Shown: one piece after another, positions 1-9,575 of the stretch
How positions within the stretch are numbered: position 1 is the first letter of the stretch
Layout of the letters: each line of letters opens with the position of its first letter
DNA from: Daphnia carinata
Lineage: Eukaryota; Arthropoda; Branchiopoda; Diplostraca; Daphniidae
DNA: 64,000 nucleotides
Direction: 5' to 3'
NCBI RefSeq assembly: GCF_022539665.2
Contig: NC_081337.1
Span: 4,316,679 to 4,380,678 of the forward strand
Notes under the pieces: generated by a model
Database searches by the model: none
Told to the model about the DNA's origin: nothing
The model's input: the letters and a program-made list of their open reading frames with translations, nothing else
Made by a program: the position numbers and the translations under genes

Positions 1-810
1 CTCCGGTTCGTCAAACACTTACACTGTACGTCGACGAAAACACATTGACGTCCAATCAGCCAATTGTCATTCCCATTTGAAAACTGTCAAATTATACGAT
101 AATTCTGACCTATTCTAGTTTTTGGTTCAATGGAATGTTTAACCCTGCCCACCTTGGGTGGATATAGCCGACGCTAAGTCTTGAAACTTGATTCATATTT
201 TAAAAAAAAAGTTGGGAGCTAGAACAGGAACTTTGTGTGTAGCGGGGTATAGAACAGTGAGGGCCACTAAGCACTAGAAAATCTAGCGGTAAACCATTTG
301 GATTAGAAATAGAAGTTAGCACAGTTTTTTTTGGTGCAAACCTACTGCGTTTGGCCACCTCTCCCTATTACATCGTGGTCATAGTCATCGAGCTTGTTTT
401 CTTTGGTTGAAATACGGCATAAGATTGCAAGGCTTTAGCTGTTCCGATGCTCACTAAGGACTGCGCTGGCCGCATCTTCATGTCCTTTCGGCGTTTGTTG
501 ATTCGCGAAAAAAAAATCGTCGCAACTGAAAGCGGACATGTCCGTATCGATCGGCCTTTCTACGCATTCTTCAAAGATAACGAAAAAAAATTAGGACGTA
601 GTGCGATGAAGCAGCTTTTCAAATATTACGTCGTTTTGCATGGCTATCTAAATTGAACTCGTTGCTCTATGGCTCAAACTGGCTGTGTATGTAATTTGTT
701 TGGCAGGTTATCGGGTTATCTGTAATGGTAATAAAATGAATTTTAACTAAAAAATGAATTATTTTTCAATTGACATTCTCACCTGCGTTTCATCGATTAC
801 CTTAAGAAAA
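1..810. other. unique left flank, no gene recognised
   Basis: AT-rich sequence left of duplicated block C. A 69-codon plus-strand ORF lies at 447-656 (basic, with two A-runs inside it), but it has no recognisable domain, no second copy in the window and no splice context I could interpret. It could be an exon fragment of a gene lying to the left. Confidence 0.4.
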
Positions 811-2586
811 CTCTAAGCTGTGCAGTGGAGCTAAAATATTGAACATAGAGATCGCAACAAAGGAATAAATATTAATATAATAATTTAAAAATATTATGAT
901 AATGAAAAGCAATAGAAATGAACAGCGGATGATAATTTCAATGTAGCTAACAATAGCAAACGATAGTACACATGTCACCTGGTGGCCGAAAAACGAAACT
1001 TCCCAAACATTATCGTAATGAGTATTACGACTGTTTTTCCCCTATTAGGAGGGCCGAAGAACCCGATATCCCGATATCGTGCCGTGGCGATGAGTACCAA
1101 AAACATCAGGCGGGAAAAAGGCCTAATAAGGGAAGAAGACTCTTCAGCAACTGTTCTTGATGGAAAGCGTTCAATGATATGACATTCTCCATTGACTAAC
1201 CTAAATTAAGAATAATACTAATAATAATTAAGGAGAAGCGTGCATTCCCAAAATTGTGTGTGTGAGTGTGTGTAGCCTACCTTTGGTATAAATAATATAG
1301 TCAAAAGTCTTGTTGTAAACGATTTGTGTGTGTGCGTGAATGCTGTTTGCGTGTATTACTCTTTGGTTGTAGTTTGAAAATGCACAGCGTTAAACCTAAC
1401 AAAATTGTGTTGTCTTTTCATGCGGTACCATGGGGAGTGGGGTAAGAGAGGAGTTAGAAAGCAGTTGTTAGAGGTATGGTCGAACGTTTAGATGATGCAT
1501 TGAATTTCACTCGTTCGTAGGAAAAAAAAGACGATTTTTTTTTTGGAGGGGGGTAACACGGAGGGCAAAAACGGCGAGCCCTTTCTCGCTCAGAGCGCGC
1601 TCCGCCCAACTCTGATTTCGGGCACTATCCTGTACTCGCACATCTTCCTTCTTTCGGTAAATCGTAGGGAAAAAAAACATATGTGAATTGTCAAGTTTCC
1701 CTTAAAAGCGTGGAAGACGTAGATCATGTATTATGTAACCACAAAGTGTAAATCAAGAAGCGGGTAATGACTAATCCATTGAAATCCAATGAAAAGGTAG
1801 ATGAGAAAACCGACTACGGAAGTCTAACAGTAATTGCTTTTCAACCAAAGAAAACCAGAACAAGATTCCCTACTTCTTACACGTTGATCAATAAATTCAT
1901 TAGGCATCTTGATTGGTTGGCGGTTTATATTTACGGAAAAATCGACCATTCCACCAAAATCGTCTATTATGGCGCCGATCGGAGTTGCTGATCAGCCTGT
2001 ATGCGAAATTTTCCAATCAAAGAGAGAAGCCTGTCGGATAACAAGTTGTCATGGTTTCAACTTTCCAATAGGCGGATGGGAATGAAACTCTTCTCGCAAA
2101 AGCAGACGAATTTGTGTTTGTAACTTTGTTATTCGTATCGTGCACGGTGCAATGTGCGTTAAGCACTAATTCAAATGGAAAATGTCAAACAAAAATGTAA
2201 CAGAGGCCTTTATTCATTTTGTCAAATCTTTACCAAAAAAGCTACCAGCGAAACCTGTGAGTGGAACGGTTTCAACCTGGATGTATCATAAAAATAAACA
2301 ATATGAGGATATTGTTGGTCTTTCAGAAGTAAAAGCAGCACAGCAACGAGTTTTGCAGGTAAGATACCGAACTTACATTGAACTGTATCTAGTTTCGTTA
2401 AACCTTCGTTGTTTTTCATCTTAAAACTTCTCAGTCAGAAAACAAATTTATTAAGTCTCAAGAAGACAGAAGAGATGTACAAAGGAAATTAAGTTTTGTG
2501 CAGCAGAAGTTACATGAGCTACATATGGAATTAGATCGCGTTCCTAGAGGAGATGACAAATATCTTGCACTTATTACCCAGGAGCA

Positions 2587-2591
2587 CTCGG
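2587..2591. repeat. target-site duplication, left (CTCGG)
   Basis: CTCGG directly precedes the LTR here and is repeated at 11517-11521. The uninterrupted copy has a single CTCGG in the same codon context (about 45624). A 6-bp duplication is equally possible because the next base of the LTR is T. Confidence 0.9.
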
Positions 2592-3770
2592 TTTGAGATA
2601 TGCCCCTTGGCCGGGCGATTCTCAATGCCGGAGTCTGCCGGCGCAGCGTAAAGTAGTGGTATTGGGTCCTCTGAAACCCAATGCAATAGCCGCAATACGT
2701 CTGGGCAGCCGGTTGGGGCACCGTGCTACTATGACTTGGCGGACTGGACCGCAATGACGCCCGACAATTGTTCTGGAGGCCAATGACCTCGAAAACGATG
2801 CCGAGACGGGGCGCGGCCAATATGACGGACACGAATAACAAACGCTAGATTACTTGTGATCCTTGGCGTCGAGTGCCCCCGGGTCGGACGGATCTTCAAG
2901 TGAAGCGACGGCAAAAAACAGGATCCAATCCGGATGAGAGCTGTTGCAAAAGCAGCTTCGTTGTAGCCGTCGAGAAAAGGAGCCGGGCAGAACGAAGAGG
3001 GCTGACGGGCGGAAGCAGCTTATCGCGGCCGGGCAGAAGTTTGACGGCCAGTTGCGACGGGCAGCAACACAAGTGATAACAAGCGAAACGTGATAGTAAT
3101 TACCAGCAGAAAATGAAGAGCCGACTCCGGGGGCTTCGGTGAAACTCGTGTGTATTATATTCGGCCAAAACCGGCCTTTATATACTCAATTTACAAAACA
3201 CCGTTGACTGATATATATAATAGCACGAACATGAATATCAACGCTGGAGTAGATGTCACCGTTGTTCCGTCACCCGTTTCAGCCTCAGGAACTGCCGCTG
3301 ACCTCCAACCTCCAACTCTCCTTGGCCGACCCTCTGTCGGTTACTCCTCCGGCACCAACCTCTTCCCTCTGGGCTAAAACTGGCTCCAGTCACGATGGGT
3401 TTTAAATATTTATTTCCTCTGGGCTAAAACTGGCTCCAGAGCGGGCGTCTTTAATATTCATTTCTGCCTTTGCTCGACAGAGACCGCCCTACATAGCTGT
3501 AAACTACGTACGGTTATTTCAATATTATAGTCAAGCGTCTCCAACTTCTATCGTCGGGACTTATAGCATCAAGTCCCGCTTACATTCCATCTATTACCGT
3601 CTACCGGTATTTCTCGTACCGTCACCGGGAACTTCTTGGTTAGTTCCCGCCTCATGATGGACTTACCCCGGCAACCGACTCTCTGGTTCCGAGTGCCCCG
3701 CATCTCCGCTTCTACTCGTCTATCTCTTCACCGTCCCCTTGGACAGTGTTGGACGTCGGATTTTCCGACA
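2592..3770 (-). repeat. BEL 3' LTR
   Basis: 1179 bp. In element sense it begins TGTCGG and ends CTCAAA, and it appears identical to 10338-11516. Inside is a 24-bp direct duplication (starting cctctgggctaaaac, near 3368 and 3415). The integrase ORF terminates inside this LTR at 3728. Confidence 0.95.
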
Positions 3771-6385
3771 CTCCCCCCTGTTGGACCCTCGTCCAACTCA
3801 GAGTCCGAACTGTCCAAGTCTTCAGTGTCTTGGAACGGTGAAGTATTTTGATGGTCATCGTCTATCGTCCCCGCGTGTAACTCTAACGGGTAAAGACACT
3901 TAATGTCCCGGTATATGGGTATTGACCCTTTCCCTGAACCCTTATCTGCAATTAATACTGCCACCCTCCTGAACTTGTTGTCTGAGCCCGGGTATAATTT
4001 GGCCACTCTTCCTACTTTCCATTTCGTTCTCTTGGATTTCTCGTCGTGTATCAGCACCACTTGTCCCACCTCAACTTGTTTTGTTCTACCCGGCGTTGGA
4101 CAGTGGAATTTCTCGAGGTCTGCCACATATTCTTTATAGAAATCTCCCCACCAATTTGCTAGCAGGTTTCTTCTAATTTTCTCCCGCTTGGTTAGACGTA
4201 TTCTGTCTGAATATTCTCTCTCCTCCTCGTCTACCGGGTGTTTTTGATTTTGTCTATAGCCTGTGATCAAATGCTTCGGCGTTAGAGGTTCATTATCGTC
4301 GTCAGAGACATACGTTAATGGCCTCGTGTTTATCGTATCTTCAATCTCGGTTAACACCGTTTGGAACAGGTCATATTCCAGACACTCGTTTCCATACGTT
4401 TTGTATAATAGCCTCTTCACTGTCAGGACCATCCGCTCCCAGAACCCGCCCCACCAAGGGGCCAGGCTCGGGGAGAATCTCCACTTGACATTTAGGTCCA
4501 CCAGTGTATTATACACGTTCTCACTTTTGTACGCCGCTCTCAGGTATTTCGCGGCTTGTGTGAATGATTTCGCGTTATCTGAATACATGGCTTTCGGCAC
4601 CCCTCTTCTTGCAAAAAACCTTCTCAGTGCAAAAATACAGGATGCCGTCTCCAAGTCTGTGGTCATTTCTAAATGCACGGCTCTTGTTACCGCACACGTG
4701 AACAAACAAATGTAGGCCTTCGCTTGTCCACCTCTTGCCGTCAGTTTTATCGGGAACGGTCCCGCAAAGTCTATCCCCGTTACATTAAACGGGTTCGCCA
4801 TTTGAAGTCGATCTACCGGTAGTGGAGCCGGGACTTCGTTGAACGGTCTCGAATCTAGTTTCTGACATTTCATGCGCCTTTTCAATTCTTTCTTGATCGT
4901 TTGCCTTAGTCTTGGAATCCAAAACGTCCGCCGTACTTCCACCATCGTCGTGCTTACTCCAGTGTGCAGCAACCGTTCGTGCGTCTGCTCTATGAGTTTG
5001 CCCGTCAAATAGTGGTTTTCTGGCAACAGGATTACCGCTTCTCTACCGTTAAGCCGCAACCAATATTCTTGGCGGCCGTAACACCTGATTAGCCCGTTTC
5101 TCTCGTCCCAGGCCAATCCCAGCTTTCTCAACTTATCATTTTTCCAGGGTTTTTTCTCTTTTATGGCTTCTCTTTCATCTTTGTATGCGTCATTTTGCAT
5201 CTTTCGCCATAGATCTAACTCCGCTTGTTCTACCTCTTCTGCTGCGAGGATGTTGAACTGTTTCTTGTCGGCGCCACCCGACACTTCCGCCAGCGGTGTC
5301 TCGGGATTCGGTTGTCCCTTAAACCTCTTCACCGCTCTCTTCACTGTCGCCCAGATTGTGATTATCGTACGCAACGAACTATAGTTCTCGTACCATTCTT
5401 TTTCCTTTGACATCGAAACACTACATTGTGTTATCTCTTTCATTTTTTCCTCTTTCTTGATTTCTTCTGTACAATCCTGCTCCATTTGGGCTGGATTCTT
5501 CGGCCAATTCTCTTCTTTGTTCAGCCACTCTGGGCCTGACCACCAATCTTTCTTATGGTTCAGCTGGCTCACTGAAGCCCCTCTCGATGCTATATCTGCC
5601 GGGTTCTGAGCTCCCGGACAGTGCCTTATCGACCCTATGTCGATCTTCTCCCTGATTTCTGTCACCCGGTTGTGGACGAACTGTTTCCAACGGCCCGATT
5701 CGCCTTTCATCCACCAGTAGGCTATCGCCGAGTCCGTCCACAGTGTTTTCTCAAACGAGCGTCCCAGAGACTTTTCAATGTATTCCCCCAGTCTGACTGC
5801 CAGCAGGTTACTGAGCAGCTCTAGTCTGGGGGTCGACACTGATTTTTTGGGGTCCGGTGCTATCCGGGTTTTGCTGCATAACAGCTTTGTATCTTCCCCG
5901 TTTTCCAGATATGCGGCTACACTGTATGCGTCGTCACTAGCGTCGCAAAACAAGTGTAGTCTCGGTGAACGGATCTCTCCAGTCCACCATCCCAGCTTTG
6001 TGTTCTTGAGGTCCGACAAACTTTTAATGAACGTCTCCCAGTGTGGCATTATGCTTGCCGACACTGGTTCATCCCAGCCTGTCTTGTCTATCCAGACCTT
6101 CTGCATGATAATCTTCGCTACCACCGTTACCGGCGATATTAACCCCAGCGGGTCGAAGACTTTCAGCGCAAGGCTGAACAACTTCCTTTTCGTCGGCCTC
6201 TTGCTCATCTCTTCGGCCTCTTCTATTATTTTTTCTGGCTTGAATCGAAATGAGTCCGTCTCCGGATCCCATGTGACTCCCAGTGCCTTGACTGCTTTCT
6301 CTGTACTGTCTCCCATCGTTATTTCCCTTTTTGGAGCTGTAACGCTTGCAACTGTTCTCTCAGTGCCACGCTGTTTGTCGTCCAC
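3728..6385 (-). CDS. BEL pol part 2: RT connection, RNase H, integrase and C-terminal domain
   Basis: The third element ORF, in the -1 frame relative to the RT ORF; authentic homology starts near 6328 after the A5 run. FDPLGLISPV near the start is the standard segment after BEL reverse transcriptase. RNase H-type motifs follow (LFCDASDDA, LWTDSAIAYWW). Then comes the integrase zinc region (H-x-H/C-x2-C-like around GKLIEQTHERLLH) and the catalytic D,D,E core: GIDFAGPF, MYSDNAKSF and WWGGFWERM. The C-terminal part resembles DUF5641 (VEVGQVVLIHDE, KWKVGRVAKLYPG). The last 14 codons lie in the 3' LTR. All three integrase acidic residues are present, so the enzyme looks intact. Confidence 0.92.
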   Translation of the reverse strand: MDDKQRGTERTVASVTAPKREITMGDSTEKAVKALGVTWDPETDSFRFKPEKIIEEAEEMSKRPTKRKLFSLALKVFDPLGLISPVTVVAKIIMQKVWIDKTGWDEPVSASIMPHWETFIKSLSDLKNTKLGWWTGEIRSPRLHLFCDASDDAYSVAAYLENGEDTKLLCSKTRIAPDPKKSVSTPRLELLSNLLAVRLGEYIEKSLGRSFEKTLWTDSAIAYWWMKGESGRWKQFVHNRVTEIREKIDIGSIRHCPGAQNPADIASRGASVSQLNHKKDWWSGPEWLNKEENWPKNPAQMEQDCTEEIKKEEKMKEITQCSVSMSKEKEWYENYSSLRTIITIWATVKRAVKRFKGQPNPETPLAEVSGGADKKQFNILAAEEVEQAELDLWRKMQNDAYKDEREAIKEKKPWKNDKLRKLGLAWDERNGLIRCYGRQEYWLRLNGREAVILLPENHYLTGKLIEQTHERLLHTGVSTTMVEVRRTFWIPRLRQTIKKELKRRMKCQKLDSRPFNEVPAPLPVDRLQMANPFNVTGIDFAGPFPIKLTARGGQAKAYICLFTCAVTRAVHLEMTTDLETASCIFALRRFFARRGVPKAMYSDNAKSFTQAAKYLRAAYKSENVYNTLVDLNVKWRFSPSLAPWWGGFWERMVLTVKRLLYKTYGNECLEYDLFQTVLTEIEDTINTRPLTYVSDDDNEPLTPKHLITGYRQNQKHPVDEEEREYSDRIRLTKREKIRRNLLANWWGDFYKEYVADLEKFHCPTPGRTKQVEVGQVVLIHDEKSKRTKWKVGRVAKLYPGSDNKFRRVAVLIADKGSGKGSIPIYRDIKCLYPLELHAGTIDDDHQNTSPFQDTEDLDSSDSELDEGPTGGSVGKSDVQHCPRGR
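3771..3779 (-). other. polypurine tract of the BEL element
   Basis: In element sense CAGGGGGGAG lies immediately upstream of the 3' LTR, the expected position and composition for the plus-strand DNA primer. Confidence 0.75.
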
Positions 6386-7038
6386 TTTCGAAGCTCCATT
6401 TTGGCCGAACTAAATATTTTCTGGGCTTGCGTTATCGCCTCGATTGCTTGGGGAATGCTACTCGCTCCCCCCAACCAATCGTCCACATATAACTGCGCGC
6501 CCAGTTTTCCCACCAGCTCTGGGTATTCATCTTTATGCTCATCCAAGCATTTTAATATAACTGCTCGTAAGATGAATGGGCTACTCGAGAGTCCAAAAGG
6601 TACTCTCTTCCACCTGTATTCTATCCATTCCGAGTTATCATCTTTCGGGTCTTTTATCCATAGGAATCGGACTATCTGTCCGTGTTCTTCCTGTATTCCT
6701 ATCTGTAGGAATGCTTGCGTGATGTCCGCCATCCACGCTATCTCGTTCTGCCTGAATCTGAGCAGCACCGCCAAGAGCTCCGGGTTTAGGTTTGGCCCGG
6801 TCTCCAACAGATCGTTCAAGCTAGGCCTATTTTGTTGGTGGGCCGAACCGTCAAACACCGGTCTGATCTTGGTGGTTGCCGCCTCTGTTTTTATCACCGG
6901 TCTGTGTGGTAAATACGTACATGCCCCTGTGTAATTTTTATCAGCTACCTCTATGTAGCCTTTCTCGAGGTATTGTTGAAAAACTTCGTGGTAGGCCATT
7001 CTGTCCTCCCGCTTCATTTTTTTCAACAGCCCCGTCAA
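6319..7038 (-). CDS. BEL pol part 1: reverse transcriptase
   Basis: RT domain in the -1 frame relative to gag-protease. Visible motifs are KIRPVFDGSA (fingers), WMADITQAFLQIG (first catalytic aspartate), VPFGLSSSPFIL and LYVDDWLGG (the YVDD catalytic box). The ORF has no credible start of its own: the frame is open upstream to about 7070, inside the 3' end of gag. It ends at a TAA at 6319, eight bases after an A5 run. RT copies the genomic RNA inside the virus-like particle. The continuation is in yet another -1 frame (RNase H/integrase ORF). Frameshifts or single-base lesions are equally compatible with what is seen. Confidence 0.9.
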   Translation of the reverse strand: MTGLLKKMKREDRMAYHEVFQQYLEKGYIEVADKNYTGACTYLPHRPVIKTEAATTKIRPVFDGSAHQQNRPSLNDLLETGPNLNPELLAVLLRFRQNEIAWMADITQAFLQIGIQEEHGQIVRFLWIKDPKDDNSEWIEYRWKRVPFGLSSSPFILRAVILKCLDEHKDEYPELVGKLGAQLYVDDWLGGASSIPQAIEAITQAQKIFSSAKMELRKWTTNSVALREQLQALQLQKGK

Positions 7039-7049
7039 TCTTATCGAAG

Positions 7050-9473
7050 CTATGTTTTTGTTGTCTCCATCGACCTTCTGTTATTTTTAAACGGGAACAG
7101 AATCTCATATCTGCCCGTCTGATCTTTCTTTATGGTCTCCTGATAATTTTTCAGGAACCCCGGGTCCTCTAACTCTTGGGGCGTAACTCCCATGTGTTCC
7201 AAGGCCCAGAATTCCTTGAAATCTACCATCGCTTTCTTTCCGTCGGCCTGTGTAACAATGTTTGCCGACACTTCTCTCGGATTTCCTGCTGTGGGTGCCC
7301 CAAAAATGATCCACCCCAGCTTACTGGCACATGCCACTGAGTCGTCTGGACCCTGTTTTGTCTGGTGTTTTAGAATTTGCCAATAATAGTCGCACCCTAT
7401 TATCATGTCAAACTCTGTTTTATTGTCTGCCCTCAAATGTCTTTCGTCCGCGACCTTCTCCCCCTGTTCCGTCAAAATCTCCACTAATTTTGACCGGACC
7501 TTAGGGGTTGCTTTCGCCACATATTTTATCGCCGTAGCTTTAATTTTTATTTTTCCCTGTCTTTCGGGAATCATCCATATGCTATAGGTCTTTAGCACTG
7601 ATCTTTCCGCTTGGTCTGACCCAAACGTGTTCACTCTTATCTCTCCTTCATCTTCTTCGTCCGCTTTTAATCGTCTGATCAGACTCTGTCGGATGAACGT
7701 TTTCTCGCTCCCCGAGTCTATCAGACCTAGCACTTTTATTTTTCTGCTATTTTTTCCTTGTAATACCGCCGTGAACGTGGGCAGTCCGATCGAGGTTGCC
7801 TGCGCACAATTCACGTTGGTATCTATCGTTACCGATCTGTTCATCGGCCTTTGCGGGGACTGTGGTCTGACTGGCCCGTATTGTCTTTGTCTTGACAGGC
7901 ATAGCGCTGGGCTATGGTCTATACTCCCGCAATTCCTACACGGGACCCTGGCTACGCAGTGTTCCGTCCGATGCGATCTGCCGAGGCATTTCAAACAACG
8001 GTTCTCTCGCTCGCAGAGCGTTCGTCTGAATTGCGGGGTATTTACCATACACCTGTGGTGTATGTGATTCTGCTGACAAAAACAACAGGGTGTCATCCTA
8101 CCTCCCCTCTCTTGAGGCTCCCTTCTCGGGCTCTGCGGCTGGCTCACGGGATCTTCCTCCATCTCTCTTAGCCTTATCTCTCGATCAAGCTCTTTGAGAA
8201 TGGCTTCTAATGTCGGTTGATCCTCATCGAACCATTTGTCTCTCCACCATCGCGAGGTTAAGGCTTTAGGCAGTGCCTTCAACACGTCCCCCGCGATGTA
8301 TTCTCCATAGCCGCCCATATCCACTTTGAGACTCGTCAGGGCGGCTCTTGCATTTGTCAACCCGTCAAAGATTCTCTTCAACTGGCTGGTCGTTGCTGAG
8401 TCTCCCAGTCTTACGGCCACGAGACTTTTCAGTTCGTTTACGTAGTGGGCTTTTAATTTTTCTGTGTCCCCGAATCTCTTTTCCAATTTCAGCATTGCTT
8501 CCTGGTATTGGTTTTCATCAAAGTGTATATGCGATATCAATTCTTCGGCCTTACCTTTCAGGCTTGTCCGCAAATATTGGAATTTTTCCGCCTCTGTCAA
8601 TCTTGGATCGGCGTCATACGCCGTCCACATCGCTCTCCATCCTTTCCACGCTGTGATCTCTCCGTTAAACGTCGGTAGAGGTAGCGCTGTTCTGGTTACT
8701 GGCGATTGGGTTTCGCACTTTTTGTATTTCTCTCTTAATTTTTTCATTCTTTCTCTCAGTTTATCCTCTGTTTCTCTGTCACTCGCCTTCTCGGCTGCCG
8801 TAGAGACTGCGGCAAGCTTTTCGTTCAACGCTACGATGGCCACCCACCGAGCTTCGGCCTTGTCTATGTATTTCTGTCTACTCTCAGCGTCGGCTTCCGC
8901 CAGCGCAATACTGTCTTTCAGTTCCTTTTTTATCAGAGCCCGATCCTCAAGCAACTCTTCCCGCGTACCTAGTGGGGAGTCAGCCCTTGACGAAGCCCGT
9001 AAAGGCTCTTGTCGTCTTATCGGACTATCCTCTAGGCCGGGCAGGCTGTCTTCTATCGTTCTCTCCACGATTGACCTTATTTCTGCTCCTCCCTCCACGA
9101 TCTCCGGGATTTGTTCCTTCATCGAAAAGCTTTCTTTCGCTTGCTCGATTAATTTCGCTGCAGAGTTCAACGCTTTATTACTTTTCCCGTCTATTTCTTT
9201 CACCAATTCTGATATTGCCGCCAATCTTCCCTCTAAATCCTCCATGTCTTTTATTTTTTTCTCTATTGCCTTCATTTTTATTCCCATGTCTGTTATAAAC
9301 TTTTCGATCGTTTTCTCCGCGACCTCCACTCTCTTGTGTAGCATAGAGTGATACCCGTCGCCTGCCTTGTATATTTTTTCTACTTTCTCCTCGACGATCG
9401 ACAATCTTTCGTCGATAGTCGTCTCCTCTGGGTCCGTGACCGCTTGTCTCGTTCTCCTTGACGGAACTGACAT
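7050..9473 (-). CDS. BEL gag and aspartic protease
   Basis: I place the start at the ATG 9473-9471 because it directly follows the A-rich leader; upstream codons are only poly-lysine from A-runs. The 807-residue product has an N-terminal coiled coil and a DUF1759-like capsid region (PLPTFNGEITAWKGW). It has CCHC-type knuckles (CCFCQQNHIHHRC, CLKCLGRSHRTEHC, CRNCGSIDHSPALC) and a DUF1758-like retropepsin with active site LIDSGSEKTFI. The ORF ends with a TAG at 7050, three codons after an A5 run. These products form the particle and cleave the polyprotein. Pol follows only if the ribosome changes to the -1 frame. Confidence 0.9.
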   Translation of the reverse strand: MSVPSRRTRQAVTDPEETTIDERLSIVEEKVEKIYKAGDGYHSMLHKRVEVAEKTIEKFITDMGIKMKAIEKKIKDMEDLEGRLAAISELVKEIDGKSNKALNSAAKLIEQAKESFSMKEQIPEIVEGGAEIRSIVERTIEDSLPGLEDSPIRRQEPLRASSRADSPLGTREELLEDRALIKKELKDSIALAEADAESRQKYIDKAEARWVAIVALNEKLAAVSTAAEKASDRETEDKLRERMKKLREKYKKCETQSPVTRTALPLPTFNGEITAWKGWRAMWTAYDADPRLTEAEKFQYLRTSLKGKAEELISHIHFDENQYQEAMLKLEKRFGDTEKLKAHYVNELKSLVAVRLGDSATTSQLKRIFDGLTNARAALTSLKVDMGGYGEYIAGDVLKALPKALTSRWWRDKWFDEDQPTLEAILKELDREIRLREMEEDPVSQPQSPRREPQERGGRMTPCCFCQQNHIHHRCMVNTPQFRRTLCERENRCLKCLGRSHRTEHCVARVPCRNCGSIDHSPALCLSRQRQYGPVRPQSPQRPMNRSVTIDTNVNCAQATSIGLPTFTAVLQGKNSRKIKVLGLIDSGSEKTFIRQSLIRRLKADEEDEGEIRVNTFGSDQAERSVLKTYSIWMIPERQGKIKIKATAIKYVAKATPKVRSKLVEILTEQGEKVADERHLRADNKTEFDMIIGCDYYWQILKHQTKQGPDDSVACASKLGWIIFGAPTAGNPREVSANIVTQADGKKAMVDFKEFWALEHMGVTPQELEDPGFLKNYQETIKKDQTGRYEILFPFKNNRRSMETTKT

Positions 9474-9518
9474 TTTTTTTTTTTTTTTGATAGTGATAGA
9501 GTTTTTTTTTTTTTTTTT
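9474..9518 (-). promoter_or_regulatory. A-rich leader directly upstream of BEL gag ATG
   Basis: In element sense the RNA has A17 (9518-9502), a 13-base spacer, then A15 (9488-9474), and the gag ATG follows with no gap. It sits between the stop of the upstream ORF (9576) and gag. Oligo(A) leaders are known in other systems to support cap-independent initiation through poly(A)-binding protein; that role here is inference. Confidence 0.5.
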
Positions 9519-9575
9519 AGATAGTAGTAGAGATAGTTTTATTCCCGATAACAAATTATAACAGTACAACAAATA

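Noticed and set aside
972-1182. Overlapping 62- and 66-codon ORFs, repeated at 44009-44219
   Set aside because: Present in both copies only because block C is duplicated; two overlapping frames with no motif and no splice context.
1570-1640. GC-rich patch (also at about 44605-44675) considered as an snRNA or tRNA gene
   Set aside because: No cloverleaf, no A/B boxes, no Sm site or recognisable U-RNA sequence.
8464-9351. 295-codon plus-strand ORF
   Set aside because: Antisense to the BEL gag region, whose domains are unambiguous on the minus strand.
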